Both the position numbers and the translations under genes were made by a program. Source: Strigamia acuminata (Eukaryota; Arthropoda; Chilopoda; Geophilomorpha; Linotaeniidae). Taken from it: DNA of 60,000 nt. The stretch's first letter is position 1. Each line of letters begins with the position of its first letter. Shown here piece by piece: positions 8,923 to 22,540 of the stretch. The stretch covers positions 19,682,427-19,742,426 of the forward strand of contig OX442315.1 of assembly GCA_949358305.1 (NCBI GenBank), written 5' to 3'. The notes under the pieces were generated by a model. That model ran no database searches, was not told the origin of the DNA, and saw only the letters and a program-made list of their open reading frames with translations.

Positions 8923-10495
8923 TTATTTCTTTTTTTCTACTTTCTTGTGTCGAGGTTTAAAAACTCGAGGTTTAAAAACTCGGGCTTTAAATGGCGTTTT
9001 TGTTTGTGGCTTTTTCAGTGCGCCTTTGCCTGCGCTTTTGACCGACACTTTGCCTGCGCTTTTGACCGACACTTTGCCTGCGCTTTTGACCAACATTTTG
9101 CCTGTGCTTTTGACCAACATTTTGCCTGTGCTTTTGACCGACATTTTGCCTGTGCTTTTGACCAACATTTTGCCTGCGCTTTTGACCAACACTTTGCCAG
9201 TATTTCCTTTCGTTTTCGGTTTCGGTTTCATCTTATAATTGCGCAGCTCGGACTTTTTCGGCTTGTTTATTAATCTCTGCGACTTCCGATTCTTCTCAAG
9301 TTGGCAATAAGATTCAACCAAAGCTTGTATCTGTTGATATTTTGCCCTTGTTTTGTCGCCGTCCTCTTTCTGAAATTTTTTGGTTGGGTGAGGATATGAC
9401 TTTTTCTTTTTCCTCGGCATGCTTTTCAACTTTCTGTTTGGCCACCGTTGTTTCATTTGACTTTTCTGAAATTCATCCTTTTTGGCATTCTCAGCAGGCG
9501 GTTTAGAAACATCCGTATCACCACACTTGTGTCTACAGGGATACTCTGTGTCTAGGAATACAGACTTTGATTTAACAACAATAAAATTTTCAATTCATTT
9601 TTTTACCTTCATGTCTGCTCGTTGAATCGATGGTGGATTCTTGAGGAGACGATGTTGGACTTTGTTGCATCGTTGGACTTTGTTTCATCGTTGGACTTTG
9701 TTTCATCGTCCCAACCGAACAAAACCGAGGACTTGTTGATTTATTCAATTTCTCCGAATCAGTTTGAGTTTGCTTTACATCGAACATTTTTGCGGGACTT
9801 GTGGACTGACACCGTTGTTTTATGCTTTGTTGAATTGGACTTTTGGTACTTGCGACTTTGGTACTTGCGACTTTGGTACTTGCGACTTTGGTACTTGCGG
9901 CTTTGGTACTTGCGGCTTTGGTACTTGCGGCTTTGGTACTTGCGGCTTTGGTACTTGCGGCTTTGGTACTTGCGGCTTTGGTACTTTTTGCACTTTGATA
10001 TTTAATCTTACTAATAAACGGGTGGTATTTGCTACGAGTCTTATTGCCGTAAAACATAACCTCTTTAGGACCCCCGTCAAAAGATAATTCAGATGTGGGA
10101 GGCATATTTAAGACAGACGTTATCCCGTTTCTCGACTCACGCCCGTCAAAAAAATTTACACTAGACTTCCTGACAGACGGGGTCCGACAGTTTGAGACAT
10201 TGGGAGAATAGTTTCTTTCCTGTTGAGAAGAAACGTAGTAATATTTTCCATTTTGTTCATTCCTTTGCAAAAAATTATGGCAAAACTTCCTTTTTAAACA
10301 CACTTTCACTGCATTCGCCAACGCTTCTTCGTTCACAAACAGTTTGTGGTATTTTTTAAGGTAATGGGCAATTTCTTTTGGTGTCCAACCATCTTCATTA
10401 TTCGCATGTTGGAGAGCAGAGAAAATTAATTTTCCCAATTTTCTACAGCGTGAGTTTTTATCAGTATTATACGATGATAGGCTTTCGAAATCCAT
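8923..10495 (-). CDS. Gene D: winged-helix (H15-like) protein with two repeat tails
   Basis: Two exons (10495-9607 and 9551-8923) join in phase 1 to give 505 residues. Residues about 18-92 form the winged helix (KLGKLIFSALQHANNEDGW, EIAHYLKKYHK, AVKVCLKRK, NGKYYYVSS). Exon 1 then has about nine pentads of STKAA or STKVA and a run of QSPTMK-type repeats rich in SP/TP, possible proline-directed kinase sites. Exon 2 has about seven octads of GK(M/V)(L/S)VKS(T/A) and ends in a K/R-rich tail with KTPFKAR. The overall plan resembles a linker histone with a long basic tail. It is a duplicate of gene E. The acceptor at 9553-9552 was chosen because it restores phase; a nearby alternative AG does not. 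Biological role unknown; sperm or germline chromatin is a hypothesis. Confidence 0.65.
9016..9200 (-). repeat. 24-bp minisatellite in gene D exon 2
   Basis: About seven copies of a 24-base unit encoding GKMLVKST-like octads. Copies differ at a few bases, with CC(G/A)ACA(C/T)T alternations. Confidence 0.9.
9838..9985 (-). repeat. 15-bp minisatellite in gene D exon 1
   Basis: Nine near-perfect copies of a 15-base unit (plus strand TTTGGTACTTGCGGC) encoding STKAA or STKVA pentads. The block of A-type and the block of V-type units are each homogeneous, a sign of recent expansion. Gene E lacks this array, so it arose after the D/E duplication or was lost from E. Confidence 0.93.
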
Positions 10496-10675
10496 TTTCA
10501 GCGCCCATTTAATTCACTTCGAATTTACATAGTCGTCGTCTCTAATATTTATTTGCAATTTTAGAACCTAAACATAAGCTCGTAAACAATGCTGCATCTA
10601 TCATATTGTATCACATAAATCATTTGTTTATTACAATAGAACACCATCGACGTGTGATACATTTTGTTTAACAAT

Positions 10676-12854
<2,179 letters not shown>

Positions 12855-13599
12855 TTTGGGAAAATGTTTCAACTTTCTCTATGCTGACGCTCTGACCATC
12901 TGACAACGACTGAACGAGGTCAACGTTCAAAACAATTTAATTTTATTGATCTTAATCTATAGCTTGCCATTAGTGAAAATTTCCATTTAATGACATATTA
13001 GTTTTAAGTTTTGCAAACTCGACAATTTTTTATTTTAAAAATGTTTTTAATACATCATTACGTCATTAAAAACAAGCTTGCTCATTTTTTTCCATTATTC
13101 CATTATTATTCTATTTTATCCTTGTCTCAGTTTTGAAATTCTAATTAACATGCATTTAATTTTCCATCGTTCTGCATTCTGAAGTTTCAATACAGCATCG
13201 AAATTTGAGAAAATTGTAAGCTGTAGCCAATTTCTCACTGCGGCTGCCATTCCACGAGCATTTCTTTAAGCAGACCTTTGGACTTTGAACCTTTTAGTCT
13301 TCATCAGCAGAAGTTTTAAAAACACTGAATTCCGATGTCAAATACAGAATTGTGCAACCGTCTGCTTAAACTTCAGTCCAAATTGTTCACGCAAAATTTA
13401 ACTTTGGTTTGAATGACACTTTCACTTTCACACATACACTTTAAAATATTTGGTTACGAACTCTAGCATTTGACGAGATAAATTCATAGACTGGTAATTT
13501 TAATGCGTAATCCATGCCGCGTGATATTTACAATTTTAACATCACCAAGGTCTGCTGAGATGAAGTCAATTAACTGTCAATTTATTCTTGATCAATTTT
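12855..13599. other. Intergenic: FAH promoter and gene E 3' region
   Basis: No coding potential seen. The right part is presumably the 3' untranslated region of gene E; the left part is the FAH promoter. No repeats stand out. Confidence 0.6.
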
Positions 13600-14832
13600 T
13601 TAATCCGGAATAATCGAGGTTTGCTGATCAAGAGAATTAGGTTTGCACCTACAATGATACAAGAGGCGATTATTATCTTTTCTTCTCCTCTTTCTTTTTT
13701 TTTCAGCTCGTGCCTTAAGTGGGGTTGTTTTCATTTTCTTTCTTTTTGTTCCTAGCTTTTTTTTCTTGTCTTTTTGTTCTGTCTTTTTGTTCTTGCCTTT
13801 TTGTTCTGCCTTTTTGTTCTTCCTTTTTTTCTCTGGTTTTTTTTTCTCTGGCTTTTTTTTCTCTGGCTCTTTTTTCTTGCTTTTTGGCTCTGGTGTTTTG
13901 ATCTTGTACCGGTATTTTAAATACTTTGGTTTGATCTTTTTCTTTAATACCGGTATTTGTTTAACTTTTTCAACTGGTCTTTGTGGTTTTGGTTTAACCG
14001 GTGTCTGACATTCAGACGACAGACGAAGAGAACACGGACTACGATGTAATTTGGTGTACCGGTACGTGCATTTACATGGACAACTTGGAGAACGTAATAC
14101 TGCACAACTTGGAGAACGTAATACTGGACTTGGCTTCATCGTCCCAACCGAATAACACTGAGGACTTGTTGATTTATTATAATTATCCCAATCAGTTTGA
14201 GTTTCCTTTACATTACTTAATTTTGGACTTGGAAACTGGCATTGTTTTAACGCATGAGTTTTTGTATGTTGGCTACTTGAAGATTTAGTACTTTTTTCAT
14301 TTGCTAATGTTATCCTTGTTGCAAACTGGTTACATTTGCCACGAGTCCTATGGCAACAAGAAACAACGTCCTTAGATCCCTCAAAATTCGCATGGTGTGG
14401 ACATGGCGATGTCTGCGTGTGATGTATTTTCGATTCAGGCGTAAGTAACATCATCCCGCGTTTCGGCCCTTGGCGACCAAATAAATTTACGTTAGAATGA
14501 ATGACACGACCACGATTATCGTTTGTTGACACACTGGAATAATTACTTGTCGGCTGAGAAGAAACGTAGTAATATTTTCCATTATGTTTACTTCGTTGCA
14601 AAAAATTCTGGCAAATTTTCTTTTGTAAGCACACTTTCACTGCATTCACCAATGCGTCTTCGTTCACAGAGAATTTGTGGTATTTTTTTAAGCAACGGGC
14701 GATTTCTCTTGGCGTCCAACCATCTTCATTATTCAGACGTTTGATAACAGAAAATATTAATTTTCCTAGTTTTGCAAGGCGAGACTCTTTATCTGGACAA
14801 TCCGATGTTGTGATACCGGTACCAGGACGCAT
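13600..14832 (-). CDS. Gene E: winged-helix (H15-like) lysine-rich protein
   Basis: A single exon of 410 residues, paralogous to gene D. Residues about 20-95 hold the winged helix (KLGKLIFSVIKRLNNEDGW, EIARCLKKYHKFSVNE, AVKVCLQKK, NGKYYYVSSQ), nearly identical to D. The middle shares the motifs SNVKETQTDWD and NKSTSPQCYSVGTMK with D (D has DVKQTQTDSE and NKSTSPRFCSVGTMK). The last about 110 residues are extremely basic, with EKKKP, GKNKK and KRKRRRK runs. D's STKAA and GKMLVKST arrays are absent. KTTPLKAR near the C-terminus matches KTPFKAR in D exon 2, so the whole tail is homologous, yet E has no intron where D has one. Four copies of the palindrome TACCGGTA fall in this gene. Role as for D: chromatin binding is inferred, not shown. 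Confidence 0.65.
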   Translation of the reverse strand: MRPGTGITTSDCPDKESRLAKLGKLIFSVIKRLNNEDGWTPREIARCLKKYHKFSVNEDALVNAVKVCLQKKICQNFLQRSKHNGKYYYVSSQPTSNYSSVSTNDNRGRVIHSNVNLFGRQGPKRGMMLLTPESKIHHTQTSPCPHHANFEGSKDVVSCCHRTRGKCNQFATRITLANEKSTKSSSSQHTKTHALKQCQFPSPKLSNVKETQTDWDNYNKSTSPQCYSVGTMKPSPVLRSPSCAVLRSPSCPCKCTYRYTKLHRSPCSLRLSSECQTPVKPKPQRPVEKVKQIPVLKKKIKPKYLKYRYKIKTPEPKSKKKEPEKKKPEKKKPEKKRKNKKAEQKGKNKKTEQKDKKKKLGTKRKKMKTTPLKARAEKKRKRRRKDNNRLLYHCRCKPNSLDQQTSIIPD

Positions 14833-15080
14833 TTTCAGCGCCCATTTAGTTTACTCCAAATTTATATCGTCATCTTCTCTAATGTATATTTGCAATTTTG
14901 AAGGCTAAACATAAGTTAACAAACAAATACCGTATCTACCATTTTGTATCATATGGATCATTTGTTTATTACTACAATCGTATACCCGACATGTACTATT
15001 TTTGTTAAACAATTTTAAACAGAATCGAAATAATTGATGGCAAAAATTGAGCCAAATCCAATTCGACTCACCATATTAAG
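14833..15080. repeat. Duplicated segment, copy 2 (gene E upstream)
   Basis: Partner of bases 10496-10745. It conserves the gene-proximal leader, an AATAAACAAATGAT-like block on the minus strand, and sequence from the end of FAH. It continues weakly past 15080, where TATAAATTACCA resembles the FAH exon 12 donor region at about 10815-10830. Confidence 0.8.
14990..15075 (-). pseudogene. Broken relic of the last FAH exon
   Basis: On the minus strand this copy keeps the FAH exon 13 blocks CGAATTGGATTTGGCTC and TTTTGCCATCAATT, and then a TTCTGTTT end. It has lost about a dozen bases between the first two blocks and gained bases before the old stop codon, so the frame is destroyed. It marks the far end of the D/E duplication and shows that the ancestral duplicated unit was a winged-helix gene plus at least the 3' end of FAH. 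Confidence 0.75.
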
Positions 15081-15781
15081 TTAGTGTATAAATTACCACT
15101 GATAATGTTATACGCTAATTTATTTTTATCATCGCCAAATTCTACTTATATACGGTACAAAAGAAGTTTTTTTTAGATTAAATTGTATCAGGGCATGGAG
15201 AAATGAATTCAGTTTACTACAACGACGATACTAGATTTGATAATTTAAACAAACCAGTCAAACACGGATTCAAACCGGAACTGAATCCAAAAATGCAACT
15301 CTAGCTTGGAATATTTATACAAACAAAAATTAGTGAAAGTGCAGACATTTTAGGAAATCTCGTAAACGTTTTAAACGTGTCAAAAATCTTTATCTTTATC
15401 TTTTGATTTATTTTGATTTTTGATTTTATTGTGTGATATGCTCTTACATATCACGTCAACAGTCAATCCGAAGGTGGAATCCGAAATAATTTAATATTAC
15501 ATGTATATCCGAAAATCTGATATAAAAAACAAGGATTCGAAACCCTGAGTAAAATCAACGCGTAAAAAGATTCAGGTATTTTATTATATACATTGTATTC
15601 TTCACCAATATTTACATTTTAATTAATACAGTTAATTGTACAATTTTTTTTAAAGAAAATAAACATTTACAATTTTTTTGAATGGATTTTTGCGCATGTT
15701 TTCATTTAAAATAAATATTCTCACTCTGTACCAAATTTTGAACACAAAAGTCGTATCATGCCGTTCTTCACATTTCAAATT
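15081..15781. other. Intergenic AT-rich stretch
   Basis: I see no gene. Bases 15081-15170 may hold further decayed FAH intron or exon sequence. The right end is presumably the 3' untranslated region of the orphan gene that follows. Confidence 0.55.
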
Positions 15782-16744
15782 TTAAGTAGAACTGCCACGA
15801 TGAAAAGTATACTGCTCTCCAGTGATGGGATTCCGAATATCCTCAAACAAACGACATTTAGGTCCAGTTCGCACCGGTGGTGTTCCGCTTTCCAAAATGT
15901 TCGTGTACACATAAGGTTTCCTCAAACTGCCATCACGCGACGGGTCATTGTTCAAGATCGACGACTTCCAATGATGATTGATGTAATTCATCGTGCGCAT
16001 CTGTTTATTCAGCAAACGTTGCAAACTGTCATCTTCCCACTTGCGAGCATGGAATCCTTTAGTCATCAAAAACTGATAGGCCAAACGTCGACTCGGTTGC
16101 CACATCACTTCCTCGCTCGGTGTCAACCCAGTGCCCAAAATGCTTCCTCTTTGCATGTTATTCATCGACTGGTTCATCCTTGCCGGCATTAACTGTCGAA
16201 GAGCAGCTTGCGCCTTGTCGTCTTCCTCCGGGTTCCATCGAAAGAGCAGCTTGTTGATGTTGTTACTGTCATTGGGGTTGATGGATCGGCGTCTAGTTGT
16301 GCGTTTCTGGGTGCCGTATTGATACGGTGGTGGTCGCCATTCGCGTTTCGATTCGTCAAAATCTTTAATGCTCCCCAAGATGAGTTTTATGCGCGTGCTG
16401 TCCATTTCGCATCGCGCTCGACCACTCACGGTCGAATGTAGCCGAGTGAAATTGCATCTTGGGGAGTCTGGTTTCTCGTCGAGATATGGGTGGTCGGGTG
16501 CGAGGCAATTCAACGCCTGGCGACTGCCACGGTCACGATGTCTTTGACGGGTCAGGTTTTTTTTCACGGCCGTTTCGCTCGGATGGACGAAACCTTTTCG
16601 CGTCGGCCAAAGTGTTCGGGAGGGACCCACGATATCGTGCGAATCGCCTCCAGGAGGTTTGAGGATTCGAGTAAAACACTTCCAGTCATTTCCTCCGCCC
16701 AAATCCGGCAGTGCCTTCACGGCGGGCGGGCCCCTGGACGGCAT
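15782..16744 (-). CDS. Orphan single-exon basic protein
   Basis: A 320-residue frame with an ATG at 16744 and no visible intron. I do not recognise it. It is basic and hydrophilic with no signal peptide, membrane segment or repeat. Readable blocks include LWPTRKGFVHP, KREWRPPPYQYGTQKR, LLFRWNPEEDDKAQAALRQL, ARKWEDDSLQRLLNKQM and CRLFEDIRNPITGEQYTFHRG at the C-terminus. Its G+C is clearly higher than that of its neighbours, and the strand opposite is also open in places. A TATA box lies just upstream, with a very short leader. An intronless, TATA-driven gene beside the winged-helix cluster could be testis-expressed (for example a sperm structural protein), but that is only a guess. It is divergent from V-ATPase F, 295 bases away. 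Confidence 0.7.
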   Translation of the reverse strand: MPSRGPPAVKALPDLGGGNDWKCFTRILKPPGGDSHDIVGPSRTLWPTRKGFVHPSETAVKKNLTRQRHRDRGSRQALNCLAPDHPYLDEKPDSPRCNFTRLHSTVSGRARCEMDSTRIKLILGSIKDFDESKREWRPPPYQYGTQKRTTRRRSINPNDSNNINKLLFRWNPEEDDKAQAALRQLMPARMNQSMNNMQRGSILGTGLTPSEEVMWQPSRRLAYQFLMTKGFHARKWEDDSLQRLLNKQMRTMNYINHHWKSSILNNDPSRDGSLRKPYVYTNILESGTPPVRTGPKCRLFEDIRNPITGEQYTFHRGSST

Positions 16745-16770
16745 GACGACTTGCGCTTACTTGAGACAGA

Positions 16771-16786
16771 TATTTATACCGGTTTC
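16771..16786 (-). promoter_or_regulatory. TATA box of the orphan gene
   Basis: On the minus strand GGTATAAATA lies about 35 bases upstream of the ATG at 16744, implying a leader of only a few bases. The same 295-base interval also has to contain the start region of V-ATPase subunit F on the other strand. Confidence 0.5.
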
Positions 16787-17039
16787 AATTTTGCGATTTT
16801 TAATTGAAAGCTTTAAAATTCCAGCTTGAGCATTGTGGAATTAATCTCTTTTTATGTTATTAAACATAATTTTTTTTGGATTCTACACGCGACCGCATTC
16901 TGATACGCAGAGGCAATTCATGAAAGTCATTGACGAAGTTTGACAAATTAACGCAAGGGGCCAGTAGTGACAATACGGCTTTTTAGTAGCCTCGTGCGAG
17001 GTATTGTATAATATCGTCGTACCCAAAATCACATCAAAA

Positions 17040-17774
17040 ATGGCGGTTCACTCAGCTGTTAAGGGAAAACTGATTGCTGTTATTGGCGATGAGGTATTTA
17101 CAGTGTTATTACTGAAATTTATATTTGCTTTTTTGGAGTTTCTGACTTTAAATTGGTTGGAATTGTATCAGATTTAGACAAAATTAATTCCAAGTGTTTG
17201 TTTTATTTTACGAACCAGTTGTGGTCGGTGCAAAACCAGTTTTGAAATTAATTGACCGTTTGTTTTATTTGTTTTCCAGGATACGTGTGTTGGTTTTCTT
17301 TTGGGCGGAATTGGAGAAATGAACAAAGCTAGACAACCAAATTTTCTTGTTGTCGATAAAAGTAAGCACGTGATTTATTTATTTTTTCTTCCATTTTTCA
17401 TCGAGTCATTTTTGTTTCAGATACCAGTGTCAGTGAAATTGAGGATACTTTCAAACGTTTTACTCGTCGAGACGATATTGACATCATTCTCATCAATCAA
17501 AATGTACGCCACACATCAATGAGTATTTAATAAACAGTATTAAACATTGAAAATCAATTTCTAGGTTGCAGAAATGATACGACATGTAGTTGACAGTCAT
17601 AACGTTCCAATACCTGCTGTTTTAGAAATTCCATCTAAAGACCATCCATACGATCCGTCAAAAGACTCGATATTACGTCGTGCAAGGGTAATTTGTCAAG
17701 GATTTTGAAACTCTATTGCACTCACTGTTTATTTCTAATTGCAGGGCATGTTCAGTGCTGAAGATTTCCGTTAA
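17040..17774 (+). CDS. V-type proton ATPase subunit F
   Basis: Subunit F of the V1 sector, part of the central rotor stalk that couples ATP hydrolysis to proton pumping in acidic organelles. Five exons (17040-17093, 17280-17361, 17421-17503, 17565-17687, 17745-17774) give 123 residues, the normal length. Strong family blocks: [49 protein letters not shown], and the C-terminal [23 protein letters not shown]. The ATG sits in an ATGGCGGTTC start context. AATAAA follows at about 17793 and 17821. The gene is convergent with RNF113, with about 150 bases between the stop codons. Confidence 0.96.
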
Positions 17775-17925
17775 TCATAATTTTTTCAAAATAAAAAATA
17801 ACAATTGGATAACAACATTCCAATAAATTATTCTTAGTCAAGAAATACTTTGTATATTGTCACGAAATAAGTTGTGTACATTTAATGTAATATTTAGTAC
17901 ATAAGATTAATAAATTAAACTAAAG

Positions 17926-19473
<1,548 letters not shown>

Positions 19474-19787
19474 TTTCTAGTACTGTATGTGAATGTATGT
19501 TTTGTCCTCTAAATAACCACCATTACGTTTGTATAACGTTACGATTTGTTCTAGCTTTAGATACTACGCCATCTTCTGGTACATCCTGATATTACCCAGT
19601 AACCGAGTTTGAATTGATTTCTGAGGGTAATTTGTTAAATTAAAAATTAAAATATTGCAAATGGCTGATTTATGATATAATAATATATATAATAATTTTC
19701 TTTTAAGTAAGTAATTGAAAGTTTGTTTATATTCAGGTTGAGACGAGGTGCCAGCATTTCAAGAAGGATTCTTGCAAGGTGGCAAAT

Positions 19788-21597
19788 ATGAAGTCAAACA
19801 AAACAATGAAACAAAAGTTGAAATGTGTAAATATAAAAAAGCTAATACATGACCAATTACAACTGCCGTCCACCCAATTCATGACGTCCCAAACTGAAAA
19901 AGAGGCGGAGGCAATCTCGTAAAAATTTTAGCTTTCGACGATTTAAATTACCGGTATTTATTTTTTAAATCAATTCTTGTTTATTAAATATAGCAATTTA
20001 GAAACTTTGATTAAGAGAGTGACACTTTTCAATGAAAGTAATTCGGTGCTTGTTATTGGACCTTCAGGTGCTGGGAAAAATCATGTATGTTTATAATTTG
20101 TGTGAATTTACCGTCTGTTCTATACTGATATAATATTTTATATTTTAGTTAGTAAGAGTTGTTTTGAAAAGATTGAGCGACGATGTTGATGTCAGTTCGA
20201 GTTTGCTGCAAATACATTTAAACGGTAACGTGTTCAGTGGGGTTAGAGGGAGAAAAGTGAGTATTTTTAACAATTGCATGATTAATCTTTGTGTAGGATT
20301 ATTACAAACTGATGATCGAATTGCTTTGAAAGAAATAACCAGACAACTGCATTTAGAAAACCTTTCAGAAAATAAAACATTCGTAATAAAATTTATTTAT
20401 TGTCTGTAATAACATATCTAATACTCCGTAACATTTATTTTGTTTCCTTTACTTTTAATTCAGAGAAGTTTTGCAGAAAATTTACAGTTTTTGCTCAGTT
20501 CGTTGAAAGAAGGTATGTAAGATTATCCGAAATTAAATTTACGAATAATGTCATATTTTCTTTTATAGGCGATCGATCGAAGGCAGTATTGTTTGTTTTG
20601 GACGAATTCGATTTATTTTGTCATCACAAAAACCAAACGCTTTTATACAACCTTTTTGATATTTCTCAGTCTGCTCAAACACCAATTGTCGTTGTTGGCT
20701 TGACATGTCGTATGGTAATTGTCCAATCTTGTTTTTAATGCTTTACAGCGAACTAATTTCACAATTTTATAGGATGTTATTGAACTCTTAGAAAAACGCG
20801 TGAAATCCCGCTTCTCTCATCGACAAATTTACGTCTTTCCAACTCATTCGTTCGACGAATACGTGAATTTGGCAATAACTTTGCTAACTATTCCATCCTC
20901 AAGTAAAGAAACGAAAGAATGGAACCGGAGCGTTCAAGTAGCAATTGAAAAATTTCGTTTTATCCAGTCATGTATAATGATGTTTGTTATTACGCAGGAA
21001 ACATTCCATAAACCAACAGTATCAGATGTAGTAAAACAGTATTTTAACACTAACAAAACTGTTCTAGCTTTGAAAAAGTTTTTAGTAAGTTATTGATCAA
21101 AACAATTAAGTATTAACTAATAATTTTCTTTCTAATTTATCCAGTTAACAGTTGTTAACCGCATCGAAGAAGGTGCAGTGTGTTTATCCGTAGCCACGGT
21201 AATGGATGCTTTTCATCTATTGACAGTTAACTCGAAATCAGTCGTGTTGACGGGACTGTCAGTTCTAGAGTTGTCTCTTGTAATTGCTATGATGCATCTC
21301 GCCAAGAAATATGAAAACGAAGCTTTTAATTTGTCTATGGTTTACGAAGAATACATGAAATTTGTTCGTTCTCGGGGAACAATTCAGACTTATGAGTTTC
21401 CTATTATTTGCAAAGCATTTGAACACTTACAATCCCTCGAATTAGTGAAGCCGGTATTGAATTATAGTGGAAAAGGAGCCATTAATTATCAATTAATGAC
21501 TTTATTGATTGAAAAATTACAAGTCGCTGAAGTACTTAAAACATATACTGGATTGCCAACTGAGATTGAAGAATGGGCTAAATCAGCACTAATATAA
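19788..21597 (+). CDS. ORC4: Origin recognition complex subunit 4
   Basis: AAA+ subunit of ORC, which loads MCM helicase at replication origins in the nucleus. Eight exons (19788-19918, 19994-20084, 20149-20224, 20297-20382, 20464-20512, 20569-20714, 20773-21084, 21145-21597) give 447 residues, close to the human length of 436. Diagnostic blocks: [24 protein letters not shown], Walker B in [55 protein letters not shown], and the C-terminal winged helix ([27 protein letters not shown]). The intron at 20225-20296 is required: reading through it breaks the conserved HLNGLLQ block. One oddity is that the P-loop reads GPSGAGKNH, with asparagine where the family has serine or threonine after the lysine. 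Confidence 0.95.
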
Positions 21598-21854
21598 ATT
21601 TTCATTGAAATTGTATTATAAATTAGATTATTTTACTGTTTAATAATAAAATAAAAAATTCATTTTTCAGATAAATGTCTATTTTTTTTATCAATTATCA
21701 GTTCCCAGAATTTTTTCTTGCGTCAGAAAGCTTTTTAGAAATCCGTCGCTAGTTGGCGCGAGAAGAGGGACTAATAACCGTCTATTTGTTCGGCCTCGGT
21801 TGGCCTCGAATGTGATTGGTTGAATATGATATCATACGTAATGATGTCATATCT

Positions 21855-22260
21855 AAAAATATATTCCATCCGCATTATATTTCAGACAGTGGTGCAATCG
21901 TCGTTTCGTCATTTTCAACTCCATTTTCCACGTTGACAGACGGTTGAACTAGCTCGAACTAGTTTCAACCTGACAACAACTTTACAGATTCGGCAAGCAA
22001 GGGCCTTTGGGCCAGGAGAAATTTTAGCGACTCTTTAAGGGAGCTGTATTTTCAATACACCTATAAAACGGTAAGTTCGATACGAAATTGCAATAAATAG
22101 GTTTAAATACTAACCATATGTTGTTTACTTGTCTTCAAATAGGGCATATTTCAAAATCCGTTTCCGCCCCCGAATCAATTAGGAGTACCAGCCTACTTCT
22201 GAATAACTCGTTTAATCAGCCACAATTTCTTTTACGTTATCCAAAACTTCAATTCCTTCA
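21855..22260 (+). promoter_or_regulatory. Promoter and 5' untranslated exons of the bZIP gene
   Basis: A TATA-like AAATATATTC lies near 21857-21866, followed by a probable start near 21885. A non-coding exon runs to about 22072 (donor GTAAGT) and a second from 22143 to 22260 (acceptor ATAG, donor GTAAGA). Neither contains an ATG, so the first AUG of the message is at 22331, the start of the overlapping upstream ORF. Confidence 0.55.
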
Positions 22261-22330
22261 GTAAGATCAAATATTGAATGACAAATAGATTAACGGATTA
22301 ATTAATTTATTAATTATTCCAGAAGAAGAA

Positions 22331-22540
22331 ATGCATTTTGGAAACAGTAGTAAATCCGCACCGATGGCCGCCGCTAATACAACTGGATGCCGTGGGGCCG
22401 GTGGCCCGCCCACCGCCCGACGATTCTACGCAGACCAATTTGAAAGAAATGATGGAATCGTTTCTCGATCTGGATCAGTTTTTATCGGGGGAAAAAACAA
22501 TGGCTCTGGATATGCTGCCGGAATTCACCGACTCAGTTAA
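22331..22540 (+). other. Out-of-frame upstream ORF overlapping the bZIP start
   Basis: A 69-codon frame starting at the first AUG of the predicted message (context GAAGAAATGC, A at -3). A second in-frame ATG (ATGGCCGCC, at 22364) also has strong context. It overlaps the predicted main start at 22449 by 92 bases and ends inside the first coding exon. The peptide is Ala/Gly-rich and resembles no family I know. The geometry matches the inhibitory upstream ORF of animal ATF4. Confidence 0.6.

Noticed and set aside
8891-9273. Plus-strand frames with FDRHFACA or LLTDTLPA repeats
   Set aside because: Antisense of gene D exon 2 octads.
9622-10005. Plus-strand frames with LWYLR repeats opposite gene D
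   Set aside because: Shadow of the 15-bp STKAA repeat; nothing conserved outside the repeat.
20225-20296. Read-through segment in ORC4 (GNVFSGVRG... to NLCV)
   Set aside because: Splicing it out gives the conserved [11 protein letters not shown] block; reading through breaks it.
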